The position numbers and the translations under genes are program-made. The notes under the pieces were generated by a model, which had not been told where the DNA came from, ran no database searches, and worked only from the letters and a program-made list of their open reading frames with translations. Below, piece after piece: positions 33,671-43,164 of a stretch of DNA of 64,000 nucleotides. Within the stretch, counting starts at the first letter, position 1. Each line of letters opens with the position of its first letter. The DNA is from Lujinxingia vulgaris. GTDB lineage: Bacteria; Myxococcota_A; Bradymonadia; Bradymonadales; Bradymonadaceae. The stretch spans positions 496,001 to 560,000 of the forward strand of contig NZ_VOSM01000002.1 in NCBI RefSeq assembly GCF_007997015.1. The letters are read 5' to 3'.

Positions 33671-33772
33671 GCTTCTCTCGTTAAAGTGAGATGTTTTTTG
33701 GTTTGGGGTGGTAGTGATATATGAACTGTCTGGAAAGGTAAGTGGGGGGCTGTTTTTTTGTTAGGTTTAAAG

Positions 33773-36700
33773 TTACATTAACACCCCCACCAACTCCGCA
33801 ACCACCCGAAACTTCCCCTCCTCCGCATCGCTTAGAACGATCGGTTCATGCACCGCGTTGGTACTATCCGGCTCCAGCCGAATCTCGGTGTGGTGCCAGG
33901 TGCCGTCGTCGGCGTGGGTTTTGGTGCTGCGGTAGATTTTGACGGTGTAGCCAGCGCCGAGCCAGGGGTCCTGGATGTCGTGGTGGCTGGCGAGGACGAC
34001 TTTGCCCTGGCGGGAGCCGCCGGGGTCGAGGCGGAAGAGGCAGTAGCTGCCCGGGGGGATGCGGCGGTTCATGGAGTCGCCGACCACCCGGGCGACGAAG
34101 AAGCCGGGGCGGGGGTTGAGGTGGTCGGGGAGGGCGACCCAGGTGGTGTCGGGGTTGAGGATGAGGCCGGTGGAGAATTCGGCGACGGTCTGGGGGGCGC
34201 TGAAGTGGCCGGCGGCGACTTTGAGGTCGAGCAGGGGGACGCAGTTCTCGAAGGGGCGCGCCTGGTCGGCCGGGACGATGGCGAAGGGGTAGTCGCTCGC
34301 CGGCTCGGCGGCGTCGGCGGCGTCTTCAGCCCATTCGTCGCCGAAGAGGTCGGCCTGCTCCAGCACGGTGTCCATGGCAATCTTTTCTTGATCGGGGGGA
34401 TAGCCGTAGCGGCGCAAAAAGCGCTTGATGAGGGTGCGGAGTTTGGCCTGGGCGCTCTCGCGGGCGGACCAGTCGATGGAGACGTTGCCGCGGACGAGGC
34501 GAGTGAGTTCGACGGCCATCTGGCGCAAGGTCGTGTCGCCCATCACCTCTCTGGCGCTCTCGCTTTGCGATAGGGCGTCGTAGAAGGCTAGCTCTTCGGG
34601 GGAGAGGCCGAGGTCATCGTCGCGGTCGATGGCTTCGCGGACCTTTTTGGCGAGCTCCATGAGCTCCTGGACCATCTCGGCGGTTTCGAGGGAGCGGTTT
34701 TGGAAGCGGACCACGGCGTCGCGCAGCATCTCGGAGAAGGTGCGGGACTGGACGAGGTTTTGGCGGGCGCGGTGGTGGAGCTCTTCTTCGATGATTTTTC
34801 GCAGGAGCTCGATGGCAAGGTTCTTCTGGCGGAGGTTTGCGACGTCTTTGAGGAATTGGTCGGAGAGGATGGAGATGTCGGGGCGCTCGATGCCGGCGAG
34901 TCCGAGGATGTCGATGACCTCGTCGGTGGAGATGGCCTGGCTGACGAGCTGTTTGACGGCCTGCTCCACGTCGCGGCGTTTTTGCACAATGCCGGGGGCG
35001 ACTTTGGCCAGCAGCCCGCGCACCTGTTGGAAGAAGGCGACCTCGTCGTGGATGGCTTTGGCGCGTTCGTGGGCGCCGGCCAGGGCGTAGGCGCGGGAGA
35101 GCTTGCTGACCTCGTGTTTGAAGCGCTCGCGGCCGTCTTCCAGGTCGAGGATGAAGTTGGCGGCGTCGGCGATGAGCTGGCCGGGGTGGTTGCAGGTGCC
35201 CTCGATGAAGGGGACGTAGTCGAAGCCGTGCAGCATGTTTTGCACGATCTCGAATTGTTTGAGCATCACCTCGACGGCTTCGTCGAGGTCGAGTTTGGGG
35301 CGGCCTTTGCCGCCGGATTCGGTGTAGGTGCGCAGGGCTTCGCGCAGGCTGTTGGCGATGCCGATGTAGTCGACGACCAGGCCGCCGGGCTTGTCGCGGA
35401 ACACGCGGTTGACGCGGGCGACGGCCTGCATGAGCGTGTGCCCCTTCATGGGCTTGTCGATGTACATGGTGTGGGCGCATGGGGCGTCGAAGCCGGTGAG
35501 CCACATGTCGCAGACGATCACCATCTTCAACCCATCGTCCGGGTCCTTAAACCTCCTCCCCACCGCATCTCGCCGCGACTTGGAGCGCAGGTGCGGTTGG
35601 AAGTTGGGCGGGTCGGAGGCGCTGCCCGTCATGATGACTTTGATGCCGCCCAGCGCGTCGTCGTCGCTGTCCCACTCGGGGCGGCGGCGTACGATGGCCT
35701 CGTACATGGCCACGCAGGCTTCGCGGCTGATGCAGACGACCATCGCTTTGCCTTCAAGGGCTTCGGTGCGGCGGTCGAAGTGGGCGAGCAGGTTATCGGC
35801 GATGAGGTCGACGCGGTGGGGGTTGGCGGCGATGGATTCGAGGGCGACGTTCTGGGCTTTAAGGCGCTCGCGGGTCTCGTCTTCGGTGTCTTCGGTAAGG
35901 CGATCGAACGCGTCGTCGAGGTCTTCGAGGACCTGGTCGTCGAGGTGCAGGCGGGCCAGGCGGCTCTCGTAGTAGATGGGCACCGTGGCGTTGTCTTCGA
36001 TGGCCTGTTCGATGTCGTAAATGCTGATGTAGTCGCCAAAGACGGTGCGGGTGCTCTTATCCTCGAGCTCCACCGGCGTGCCAGTGAAGCCGATGAAGGA
36101 GGCGTTAGGAAGGGCGTTGCGCATATGGCGCGCAAAACCCTCCACGAAGCCGTACTGGCTGCGGTGGGCCTCGTCGGCGATGACCACGATGTTCTTGCGC
36201 TCACTCAAGAGCGGGTGGCGCGCGAACTTATCGTCGGGGAAAAATTTCTGAATGGTCGTAAAGACCACGCCGCCGGAGGCCACCTGCAAGAGCTCTTTGA
36301 GGTGGTCGCGGCTGGCGGCCTGCACCGGCGTCTGGCGCAGCAGCTCTTTGGATTTGGCAAAGGTCGAAAAGAGCTGGTCATCGAGGTCGTTGCGGTCGGT
36401 GAGCACCACCAGCGTGGGGTTGTTCATGGCCTTGTCGGCAATCACTTTGCCGGCAAAGAAGGTCATGGTCAGGCTCTTGCCGCTCCCCTGGGTATGCCAC
36501 ACCACCCCGGCGCGGCGGTCGCCTTCGGGTTGGGTGGCCTCGATGGTCTGCTCCAGCGCGGTGCGCGCGGCGTGAAATTGGTGGTAGGCGCCCAGAATCT
36601 TGATGAGTCCGGCGTCGGATTCATGAAAGACCACGAAATTGCGCAAGAGATCGAGAAAACGCCCGGGTTCAAACACGCCGCGCAACAGGGGCTCAAGCTG

Positions 36701-37402
36701 GAGCTGGTTGAGGGGCACGAGGTCGGTGCCGTCGACCGTGCGCCAGGGCATGTAGCGTTCCAGCGGCGCGGTCAGCGAGCCGATGCGCGCCCACATGCTG
36801 TCTGAGAGAACGTTGACGCCGTTGTAAACAAAGAGCTCGGTAAGCTCCTGTTTGTAGGTCTGGATCTGGTGGTAGGCGCTCTCCACCGTGGCGTTTTCGT
36901 CGGTGAGGCTCTTGAGCTCGATGACTCCCAGGGGAAGGCCGTTGACGAAGACCAGCACATCCGGGCGGCGCGTCTTTTTACCCTCTTTAATGGTGAACTG
37001 ATTGACGACCGCCCAGTCGTTGTTCTCGGGTTTCTCGAAGTCAACGAGCCGCACATGTTCGCCAGAGGTTCTGCCGTCGGGACGACGAATCTCGACCGGC
37101 ACACCCTCGCAAAAGAGTTTGTGAAAGCGGCGGTTGTTCTCGACGAGTGAGGGCGACTCGGTGTGGAGCACCCGACGAAGCGCCTCGTCATACGCGTCGG
37201 CGGGCAGCCCGGGGTTGAGGCGGCGGATGGCCTGGTCGAGGCGCTGCCGAAGCACCACATCTTTGTAGCTCTCGCGCTCCGCGCCTGGCTGATCCGGGGC
37301 GATGTCGGGGCCGTGGAGAACCTCGTAGCCGAGATCGGCGAAGACGCGGAGGGCGGATTGTTCGATGTGGGATTCGGTGTAGGTGGACACTTTGAAATCC
37401 AT
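33773..37402 (-). CDS. hsdR: Type I restriction enzyme R subunit fused to C-terminal S24 (LexA-like) peptidase domain
   Basis: Order: PD-(D/E)xK nuclease (RRPDVLVF..GVIELKS, D148, E162, K164); SF2 translocase with Walker A HTQGSGKS (303-310), DEAH (VIADEAHRSQ, 410-413), GFTGTP and the late helicase motif MQAVARVNRVFRDK; helical coupling region. Residues ~1040-1209 are an S24 domain: VVGDSMNRRIPPGS with Ser1110, GYTVKIYR with Lys1155, and a candidate cleavage pair Ala1064-Gly1065 in DLKVAAGHFS. At 1209 residues it is longer than typical HsdR (~1050). The R subunit cleaves unmethylated DNA after translocation; the S24 part may cut itself or regulate assembly. Gene order is hsdM-hsdS-SIR2-hsdR on one strand. 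Confidence 0.9.
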   Translation of the reverse strand: MDFKVSTYTESHIEQSALRVFADLGYEVLHGPDIAPDQPGAERESYKDVVLRQRLDQAIRRLNPGLPADAYDEALRRVLHTESPSLVENNRRFHKLFCEGVPVEIRRPDGRTSGEHVRLVDFEKPENNDWAVVNQFTIKEGKKTRRPDVLVFVNGLPLGVIELKSLTDENATVESAYHQIQTYKQELTELFVYNGVNVLSDSMWARIGSLTAPLERYMPWRTVDGTDLVPLNQLQLEPLLRGVFEPGRFLDLLRNFVVFHESDAGLIKILGAYHQFHAARTALEQTIEATQPEGDRRAGVVWHTQGSGKSLTMTFFAGKVIADKAMNNPTLVVLTDRNDLDDQLFSTFAKSKELLRQTPVQAASRDHLKELLQVASGGVVFTTIQKFFPDDKFARHPLLSERKNIVVIADEAHRSQYGFVEGFARHMRNALPNASFIGFTGTPVELEDKSTRTVFGDYISIYDIEQAIEDNATVPIYYESRLARLHLDDQVLEDLDDAFDRLTEDTEDETRERLKAQNVALESIAANPHRVDLIADNLLAHFDRRTEALEGKAMVVCISREACVAMYEAIVRRRPEWDSDDDALGGIKVIMTGSASDPPNFQPHLRSKSRRDAVGRRFKDPDDGLKMVIVCDMWLTGFDAPCAHTMYIDKPMKGHTLMQAVARVNRVFRDKPGGLVVDYIGIANSLREALRTYTESGGKGRPKLDLDEAVEVMLKQFEIVQNMLHGFDYVPFIEGTCNHPGQLIADAANFILDLEDGRERFKHEVSKLSRAYALAGAHERAKAIHDEVAFFQQVRGLLAKVAPGIVQKRRDVEQAVKQLVSQAISTDEVIDILGLAGIERPDISILSDQFLKDVANLRQKNLAIELLRKIIEEELHHRARQNLVQSRTFSEMLRDAVVRFQNRSLETAEMVQELMELAKKVREAIDRDDDLGLSPEELAFYDALSQSESAREVMGDTTLRQMAVELTRLVRGNVSIDWSARESAQAKLRTLIKRFLRRYGYPPDQEKIAMDTVLEQADLFGDEWAEDAADAAEPASDYPFAIVPADQARPFENCVPLLDLKVAAGHFSAPQTVAEFSTGLILNPDTTWVALPDHLNPRPGFFVARVVGDSMNRRIPPGSYCLFRLDPGGSRQGKVVLASHHDIQDPWLGAGYTVKIYRSTKTHADDGTWHHTEIRLEPDSTNAVHEPIVLSDAEEGKFRVVAELVGVLM

Positions 37403-37467
37403 GTGCTTAGAACGAATAATGTTTACGGTTTTTTTGATAAATGTTGAGAGGTGATGGTGGTGTGTTT

Positions 37468-38574
37468 TTAAGTTTGTGGGGTGAGTGTTGTGGTGTGAGA
37501 TGTGCCGAGGTTGCGGTTTTTGGTTCTGAAAACTTCAGAGAGGTGTGCTAGTGCGGATTCAATATGTTGGTGCTCGCCTCTTGGATACCAAATGGGGAAA
37601 ATCATATGGTCAATTAGCTCTCTCTCTCGTTTAAGGGTGTGGTTGCTGTTTGTCGGGAGTTGTTCGAAAGTATAGTGTCTTGGGATCTCTTGTTCGCTGG
37701 TGCTGTCTGACTTGACTCTATTGAATACTTTCATTGTACGGTCAGCCATAAGGCTACATCCCAAAAAAAGGAGGGTGCGAGTTTTGTAAATTTGAGCAAG
37801 CGTTTTCGGAAGGTTTAGGTCGAGATCGATCGGGCCATGGCCGTATGATGCGTCATATTCTTCTTTTGTTAAGATGCGATTGTATGGTTCTAAATGATCG
37901 CCATGGATTTTAATTAAGATTCGTGTTGATTGTGATAGTCTTCGACCGAATCCCATTAACTTGTCGCTAAGTAATATATGGTCAAAACTCTTTCGGGAAG
38001 ATTCAAATATTGTCTCAATGTTTTTGTCGAAGTTGGTAGTGATGATACAGGCAGGGTCTAGATTGGGCAGTTGTTGAATTGCGCCTTGCGGGTAGGATTT
38101 TAAGGAGAAGTTGTGCTCGATTTGTTCGTTGAACCATTCAATGTTCATTTTGTCTATGAATGAAGATGCGATCTCTTCGTGTAGGCCAGCGTTTATCTTT
38201 TGGTCAATAATGTTTAGATCCATTTCAAGATTTCTTGCTGTGTCTCTTAAAAAGGTTGTCCATGTTGGATGGCCTGAAGGTGCAGATAAGCCTGCGCCAA
38301 CTACTGGCGTTAACGAGCCGTTAGTTATAGCATTTTCTAATTGCTGTAGTCGGGAAAGGTTTGTTTTGATTTGGAGTAGCTTGTCGTATGTTAATCTAAG
38401 GCTTTGTTGTTTCCTGCTAATCCACTCATTTAATTGTTCAATATATGAGGTTTCGTCATAGTTGAACAACATAAAGCTAGCAGCTTCAGAGAATGTGCCA
38501 ATTCTCACTTCTCCCCAATTACGGTCTAAGTAGGTGTTGAAGTCCTGGTTTTTTTCGTATTGGTTATATGGCAT
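37468..38574 (-). CDS. SIR2-domain protein (predicted NADase defence effector)
   Basis: A 368-residue protein. NAD-binding SIR2 motifs: PVVGAGLSAPSG (91-101), IITTNFDKN (178-186), IKIHGD (221-226) and LLFLGCSL. SIR2 domains in prokaryotic defence systems deplete NAD+ on phage infection. The N-terminal ~80 residues are helical and unassigned. The gene sits between hsdS and hsdR, 12 bp after hsdS, so it is part of the restriction operon. It is AT-richer than the surrounding genome, suggesting horizontal acquisition. No separate sensor gene is adjacent, though the FRG gene downstream could be one. Confidence 0.85.
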   Translation of the reverse strand: MPYNQYEKNQDFNTYLDRNWGEVRIGTFSEAASFMLFNYDETSYIEQLNEWISRKQQSLRLTYDKLLQIKTNLSRLQQLENAITNGSLTPVVGAGLSAPSGHPTWTTFLRDTARNLEMDLNIIDQKINAGLHEEIASSFIDKMNIEWFNEQIEHNFSLKSYPQGAIQQLPNLDPACIITTNFDKNIETIFESSRKSFDHILLSDKLMGFGRRLSQSTRILIKIHGDHLEPYNRILTKEEYDASYGHGPIDLDLNLPKTLAQIYKTRTLLFLGCSLMADRTMKVFNRVKSDSTSEQEIPRHYTFEQLPTNSNHTLKRERELIDHMIFPIWYPRGEHQHIESALAHLSEVFRTKNRNLGTSHTTTLTPQT

Positions 38575-38586
38575 GGGTGGCTATTT

Positions 38587-39861
38587 TTAAGGTTGAATGT
38601 GGAGGGTGGGGGCCGTTTGGAATAGCAAAGGAAGTAATTCAGCTTTGGTTGCTTCTAGTGTTCGGTTTTCAATGTTAAGTTTGATTGATTTTGATAAGAA
38701 GTCTTCGGCGCTTTTGTTTATTGCTGTCAATGTGGGTTTGGGAGGAATTGCACAGAGCGCTTGTGATAAATGCCCCCGATTAATGTGCCCCATTGTCGTC
38801 GCCTTTGATGCGGCGATGCGTTGGAACATATCTAGATGGTGCCGAGTCCACTCATAGATAAACCACTTTGGATAGTTCTTTGATGTGACCTTGAAGATGT
38901 GTTGATTGAGCGCCCCTCGGCCGCCCGTCCAAATTTGCACTAAGAGGCTTCCGGACCAGGAAAAGAGAACATCGCCGTCCTCGATGATGAACTTTTTAGG
39001 GATGTCACGAGTGACGGTATCGCTTTTTTCTGAGAATCCATCGCGCATTTCGCGGATTTTAATCGCGCGCAGATAAGCTTCGTCATCATTCTCTGGGCGG
39101 TATTTACGAATTGCCGTACCGTTGAGAAACTTGGCGATTCTGTCGAGAGGCTTCACCTCCCAACCCTCCGGAATCAATCCCAACTCCGAGTCGACCAGCC
39201 GCTCGGGAAAGAGGGCGGCGGTTTCGGGGTCGAGGCCGGCGGGTTGGCGGCCTTCCATCTTGGCGCGGACCGGGTCGAAGTCGATGAACCAGGATTTGAA
39301 AAGGGCGCGGGCCATCGCTTCCAGGGTGCGGTTCATCTGGCGGTTGAGTTCGATTTTGTCGTCGAGGGTGCCGAGGATATGGGCGATGCGTTTTTGTTCT
39401 GAGAGTGGCGGGAATTGTAGCTTTAGTTTGGAAAAATCAGTTTTGTTTAGTATTGGCAGGGCGGTGCCGCCTGAACCGAGGTGAAGTAGATAGTTCTTTA
39501 ATGGGGCGAGGGTATAGTAAAGAAATTCTGGTGAAATCTCAGGGTCGAGCACGGTGATGGAGTTTATTTGTTGGTTTGTGACGCAGTCTTTTCCTGCAAT
39601 AGCAACCTTGCCCATGTCCGAGCCAATACATGAGACCATGATAGATCCAGCGGGAATCAATGCGGCGCTGACCTCTTTTAGGCCAGAAGTTGTTAGATAT
39701 CTTTCAGTTGTAGAAATTGTCCGCCGGCCATCAAGGTCGCGTGGTGTTACAAACGGAATCCTGCCACCGAAATTGTTATCATTGTTGGTAGACGGAGTTC
39801 TCCCGGTGGTTATTCGGCCCAGTGAGGCGATAGATTTGGTTTGATACGTATTAGACTTCAT
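38587..39861 (-). CDS. hsdS: Type I restriction enzyme specificity subunit
   Basis: Two target-recognition domains separated and followed by conserved helices: first domain residues ~5-150, conserved block [20 protein letters not shown] then [19 protein letters not shown] and DFDPVR, second domain from [20 protein letters not shown] on, and a final helix [17 protein letters not shown]. The two domains determine the bipartite DNA site; the site cannot be predicted here. Its ATG overlaps the end of hsdM by 11 bp, so translation is coupled. AT-rich target domains beside GC-rich helices are typical of recombined specificity genes. Confidence 0.93.
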   Translation of the reverse strand: MKSNTYQTKSIASLGRITTGRTPSTNNDNNFGGRIPFVTPRDLDGRRTISTTERYLTTSGLKEVSAALIPAGSIMVSCIGSDMGKVAIAGKDCVTNQQINSITVLDPEISPEFLYYTLAPLKNYLLHLGSGGTALPILNKTDFSKLKLQFPPLSEQKRIAHILGTLDDKIELNRQMNRTLEAMARALFKSWFIDFDPVRAKMEGRQPAGLDPETAALFPERLVDSELGLIPEGWEVKPLDRIAKFLNGTAIRKYRPENDDEAYLRAIKIREMRDGFSEKSDTVTRDIPKKFIIEDGDVLFSWSGSLLVQIWTGGRGALNQHIFKVTSKNYPKWFIYEWTRHHLDMFQRIAASKATTMGHINRGHLSQALCAIPPKPTLTAINKSAEDFLSKSIKLNIENRTLEATKAELLPLLFQTAPTLHIQP

Positions 39862-41629
39862 AACCCAACCCCCTCAAATTCTCCCGAATCTGCGCTTCCA
39901 ACCGGTGTGATTCTTCGAACTGCTCGGCGAGTTTTTCGGTGAGGCGCGCCATCTTCTCTTCAAAGGGTTCGTCATCGTCAGACTCGACGTCTTCGATGCC
40001 GACGTAGCGGCCGGGGGTGAGGACGAAGTGGTGTTCGGCAATCTCTTCGGTGGTTGCGGATTTGCAGAAACCTTTGACGTTTTCGTAGTCGCCGGCGTCC
40101 TGATCGCCGCGCCAGGCGTGGTAGGTGCCGGCGATGGTTTTGATGTCGTCGGCGGTAAGCTCGCGTTGGGTGCGGGAGATCATCTCGCCCATTTTGCGGG
40201 CGTCGATGAAGAGGGTTTCGCCGCGGCGGTCTCGGAAGGCGGTTTTGCCGCCGCCGGATTTGTTGCGGGTGAGGAACCAGAGGCAGACGGGGATCTGGGT
40301 GCTGAAGAAGAGCTGGCCGGGGAGGGCGACGATGCAGTCGACCAGGTCTTCCTCGACCAGCTTCTGGCGGATGTCGCCCTCGCCGCTCTGTTGGGTGGAC
40401 ATGGAGCCGTTGGCCATGACGAAGCCCGCGGTGCCGGTGGGGGCGAGGTGGTGGAGGAAGTGTTGGATCCAGGCGTAGTTGGCGTTGCCGGTGGGGGGGA
40501 CGCCGTACTTCCAGCGGGGATCGTCGAGGAGGCGGTCGCCGCCCCAGTCGCTGGAGTTGAAGGGCGGGTTGGCCAGGACGTAGTCGGCCTTGAGGTCTTT
40601 GTGGAGGTCTTCGTGGAAGGTGTCGGCGTGCTGGCCGCCGAGGTCGGCGTCGATGCCTCGGATGGCGAGGTTCATCTTGGCGAGCTTCCAGGTGGTGGGG
40701 TTGGACTCCTGGCCGTAGACGCTGATGTCTTCGCGGCGGCCGCCGTGGTCTTCGATGAAGGTTTCGCTCTGGACGAACATGCCGCCGGAGCCGCAGCAGG
40801 GGTCGTAGACGCGGCCGCGGTAAGGGGCGAGCATTTCGACGAGGGTCTGGACGACGGGGCGAGGGGTGTAGAACTGGCCGCCGCGTTTGCCTTCGGCGCT
40901 GGCGAATTGGCCGAGGAAGTATTCGTAGACGCGGCCGAGGATGTCGCGGGAGCGGTTCTCGCGCCCGCCCAGGCCGATGCTGCCGATCAGATCGATGAGT
41001 TCGCCGAGGGTGTGTTTGTCGAGGGCGGGGCGGTTGTAGCGCTTGGGGAGGACGCCTTTGAGTTGGGGGTTGTCGCGTTCGATGGCGACCATGGCGTCGT
41101 CGATGAGTTTGCCGATGGTGGTCTGGCGGGCGCTGCTCTGGAGGTAGGACCAGCGGGCGGCCGGGGGCACCCAGAAAATGTTGTCGGCTAAATACTCGTC
41201 GCGGTCTTCGGGATCGGCGTGGGGCTCTTTTTCGAGCGCGGCGTGGCGCTCTTCGAAGGCGTCGGAGATGTATTTGAGAAAGATCAGGCCCAGGACGACG
41301 TGCTTGTATTCGGCAGCGTCCATGTTGTTGCGCAGCTTGTCGGCGGCTTTGAAGAGTTTGTTTTCAAAGTCGATGTCGCGGGAGCGCTCGGCGGACGCGT
41401 CGGAGGTTTTGGTGCTTTTGGCGCTCGTCGGCTCGGAGGCGGACGCGGCTTTGAAGACCTCGCGCAGCGCGTGGATCATGGCCACGGTGGGCACGTCTTT
41501 GCCGGCCTCCCAGGCTTTGAGATCGTCGGGGGAGGCGCTGATGGCGCTGGCGAGTTGGGGGATGGAGAAGCCCGCGGCGGTGCGCTCGGAGCGCAGCCAG
41601 CGGGCGAGTGATGTTTGGTCGGTGCTCAT
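39851..41629 (-). CDS. hsdM: Type I DNA methyltransferase with N-terminal XRE helix-turn-helix
   Basis: Residues ~9-60 are an XRE/CI-type helix-turn-helix ([20 protein letters not shown] then [13 protein letters not shown]), which ordinary HsdM lacks. A linker of Ala/Ser/Thr follows, then the HsdM N-terminal bundle ([17 protein letters not shown]) and the N6-adenine methylase with SAM motif [10 protein letters not shown] (276-285) and catalytic NPPF (354-357). It methylates host adenines and forms the core with HsdS. The HTH could let the enzyme repress its own operon or bind a control site. GGAAG precedes the ATG. It is first in the operon. Confidence 0.93.
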   Translation of the reverse strand: MSTDQTSLARWLRSERTAAGFSIPQLASAISASPDDLKAWEAGKDVPTVAMIHALREVFKAASASEPTSAKSTKTSDASAERSRDIDFENKLFKAADKLRNNMDAAEYKHVVLGLIFLKYISDAFEERHAALEKEPHADPEDRDEYLADNIFWVPPAARWSYLQSSARQTTIGKLIDDAMVAIERDNPQLKGVLPKRYNRPALDKHTLGELIDLIGSIGLGGRENRSRDILGRVYEYFLGQFASAEGKRGGQFYTPRPVVQTLVEMLAPYRGRVYDPCCGSGGMFVQSETFIEDHGGRREDISVYGQESNPTTWKLAKMNLAIRGIDADLGGQHADTFHEDLHKDLKADYVLANPPFNSSDWGGDRLLDDPRWKYGVPPTGNANYAWIQHFLHHLAPTGTAGFVMANGSMSTQQSGEGDIRQKLVEEDLVDCIVALPGQLFFSTQIPVCLWFLTRNKSGGGKTAFRDRRGETLFIDARKMGEMISRTQRELTADDIKTIAGTYHAWRGDQDAGDYENVKGFCKSATTEEIAEHHFVLTPGRYVGIEDVESDDDEPFEEKMARLTEKLAEQFEESHRLEAQIRENLRGLGYEV

Positions 41630-41779
41630 ACGTCGGAACTTCCTTGAGCGGGTGTGGTGGGGGTGTTGGACGAAAGCAACCCCGCCGGAGTCGTTGCGTT
41701 ATGTAGAGTGGGGAGAGTAGCGACCCGAAGGGGGGATGGCAACCGGGTTGGTTGATCGGGATGGGGCAATCCCAAAGTC

Positions 41780-41874
41780 CCACAAGGTTTTTTTGTGGAG
41801 AACCCACCCAATCCGTAGGGAGGGGTCTTGTGCCCCTCCGGAACTCCTAAGGCGGGGACCCACAAGGGGTCCCC
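41780..41874. repeat. Cluster of three inverted repeats upstream of hsdM
   Basis: CCACAA..TTGTGG with a T-run loop (about 41780-41798), GGAGGGG-tcttgtg-CCCCTCC (41819-41839) and GGGGACCC-acaag-GGGTCCCC (41854-41874). The phrase CCCACAAGG recurs among them. They may be terminators, structured RNA, or operator sites for the XRE domain of HsdM. Confidence 0.6.
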
Positions 41875-42059
41875 CTACGGTGGCGGGTGGTGGGGACCCA
41901 CTTTGCGATTGCCCTGGGATCGGGATGGGGGTGAATGAGAACGGGCCATCACGAGGCTCCTACGCGTCGGCAGCCGATGCCCGCTCGCCCGCAAGCCCAC
42001 CCCGGCTCGCCAGAAGCGATGCCCGATGCCCCGCGCTCCGCTAAAACCGCAGCAAAACC

Positions 42060-42273
42060 CATCGACTATGACAACTTGTCACGGTGAGGTGGGGGGGATG
42101 GCGATGCCATGTTGCAAAATGCCACGGTGGGGGTGGGGTCGATGCGATGCCATGTTGCAAAATACCACGGTGGGGGTGGGGTCGAGACGATGGTATGTTG
42201 CAAAATGCCACGGTGGGGGTGGGGTCGATGTGATGCGCTGTGCCAGAATGTCGCGTTTTAGGAGATTCGGGGG
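42060..42273. repeat. Five-unit tandem array, 43-bp period (copy 2)
   Basis: Units start at 42060, 42103, 42146, 42189 and 42232. The middle three are nearly identical (ATGTTGCAAAATGCCACGGT, then GGGGGTGGGGTCGA). The first contains the perfect palindrome TGACAACTTGTCA; the last has CTGTGCCAGAATGTC and TTTTAGGAGATTCG. The upstream phrase AGCAAAACCCATCGACTATG and the downstream GATGCC.GGTC match copy 1. Confidence 0.88.
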
Positions 42274-42649
42274 GATGCCGGGTCTCCTTTCGTCAAAGCC
42301 CGGCGACTTGTTTACCCGCCCACAGGCTCGCCGCTGTGCCAGCGCTGGTCGCGCGCCCCGGGGTTGATGGTGAGGTCGGTGGCGCCGGCGTCTTCTTGCG
42401 CGACGCTGGCGAGGCGTTCCGCGTGGTTGTCGGCAGACTTTATTCAGGTGAGTACTCCGAGGGAAGAGGTGCGCGCGACCAGGCCGCCACCTGACCCTCG
42501 CCGCCGGCTCGACCTCCGGTGGTTCGGCAGGCGCATGCGCTCCGTGTGGCAGCGCCGCCCTTATGCGGCGCGCGGGGGATGCTTAGGTTTGTGACCAGCG
42601 CCGAGGGCGCGTTTTCACGGTCCGGTTTTTACGTCGGAGGAGCAGACCT

Positions 42650-42994
42650 ATGCAGAACATCAGACCCGAGAAGATCAACGTGGACGACGCCCCGCGAGGT
42701 CAGGGGGAGTTTATGCGCGTGCTGGCACGGGGAGAGAACGTGGCCATGCGCATCTGGATCGAGGAGCCCCCTGAGAACAAAGCGAGCACGATGCATGGCC
42801 ATGGCTATGAGGCGGTGAGGTATGTGATCGAGGGGCGAGCCCGGCTGCATTTTGAGGAGGAGTCGGTGCTGTTGACGCCGGGGGACTCGTGGATGGTGCC
42901 CTCGAATGTGAGGCATTATTACGAGATTCTGGAGACGTTTACGGCCATCGAGGCGACCAGCCCGCCCTCCAATGCCCACCTCGCCAGGAAGTGA
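42650..42994 (+). CDS. Small single-domain cupin protein
   Basis: A 114-residue RmlC-like cupin. Motif 1 (MHGHGYEAVRYVIEGRARL) supplies His and Glu-type metal ligands, and motif 2 is LLTPGDSWMVPSNVRHYYEI. It may bind a metal and act as a small dioxygenase, isomerase or sensor; no partner gene identifies the substrate. GGAGGAG lies just upstream of the ATG. It is a single-gene unit with the terminator at 43071 after it. Confidence 0.85.
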   Translation: MQNIRPEKINVDDAPRGQGEFMRVLARGENVAMRIWIEEPPENKASTMHGHGYEAVRYVIEGRARLHFEEESVLLTPGDSWMVPSNVRHYYEILETFTAIEATSPPSNAHLARK

Positions 42995-43035
42995 GTCGGG
43001 GGCTGCCCGGCCACTCCCCCCCCCCCCCCACCCAC

Positions 43036-43075
43036 GCGGCACCCACCTCCCAACCCATAATTGAAAAATAAAAAA
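43036..43075. repeat. Short dispersed element (copy 2) next to a terminator
   Basis: GCGGCACCCACCTCCCAACC then CATAATTGAAAAATAAAAAA, like 27845-27885, again running into a terminator. Confidence 0.6.
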
Positions 43076-43104
43076 CCGCGCCCCGGGTGGGGCGCGGTTT
43101 TTTT
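43071..43104. terminator. Bidirectional intrinsic terminator after the cupin gene
   Basis: AAAAACCGCGCCCC-gggt-GGGGCGCGGTTTTTT, a perfect stem flanked by A and T runs. Confidence 0.92.
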
Positions 43105-43164
43105 AGCGTTGCGCTCGGCGACTGAGGCCGAGGTTAGAAGGTGGCTGACGGGCTCTCTCGCACA

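Larger units (their letters stand above)
41630..42649. other. Repeat-rich intergenic kilobase between hsdM and the cupin gene
   Basis: No convincing gene on either strand; short frames here have no domains and overlap repeats. It holds the inverted-repeat cluster, a 43-bp-period array, and a GGCAACCGGGT..GGTTGATCG phrase at ~41737 that also occurs at ~21564. Confidence 0.6.

Noticed and set aside
40028-41191. 387-codon open frame antisense to hsdM
   Set aside because: Val/Gly/Asp-rich shadow of the methylase; the NPPF and SAM motifs on the other strand decide.
42295-42600. Short plus-strand frames before the cupin gene
   Set aside because: They overlap one another in different frames, have no ribosome site and no recognisable protein features.
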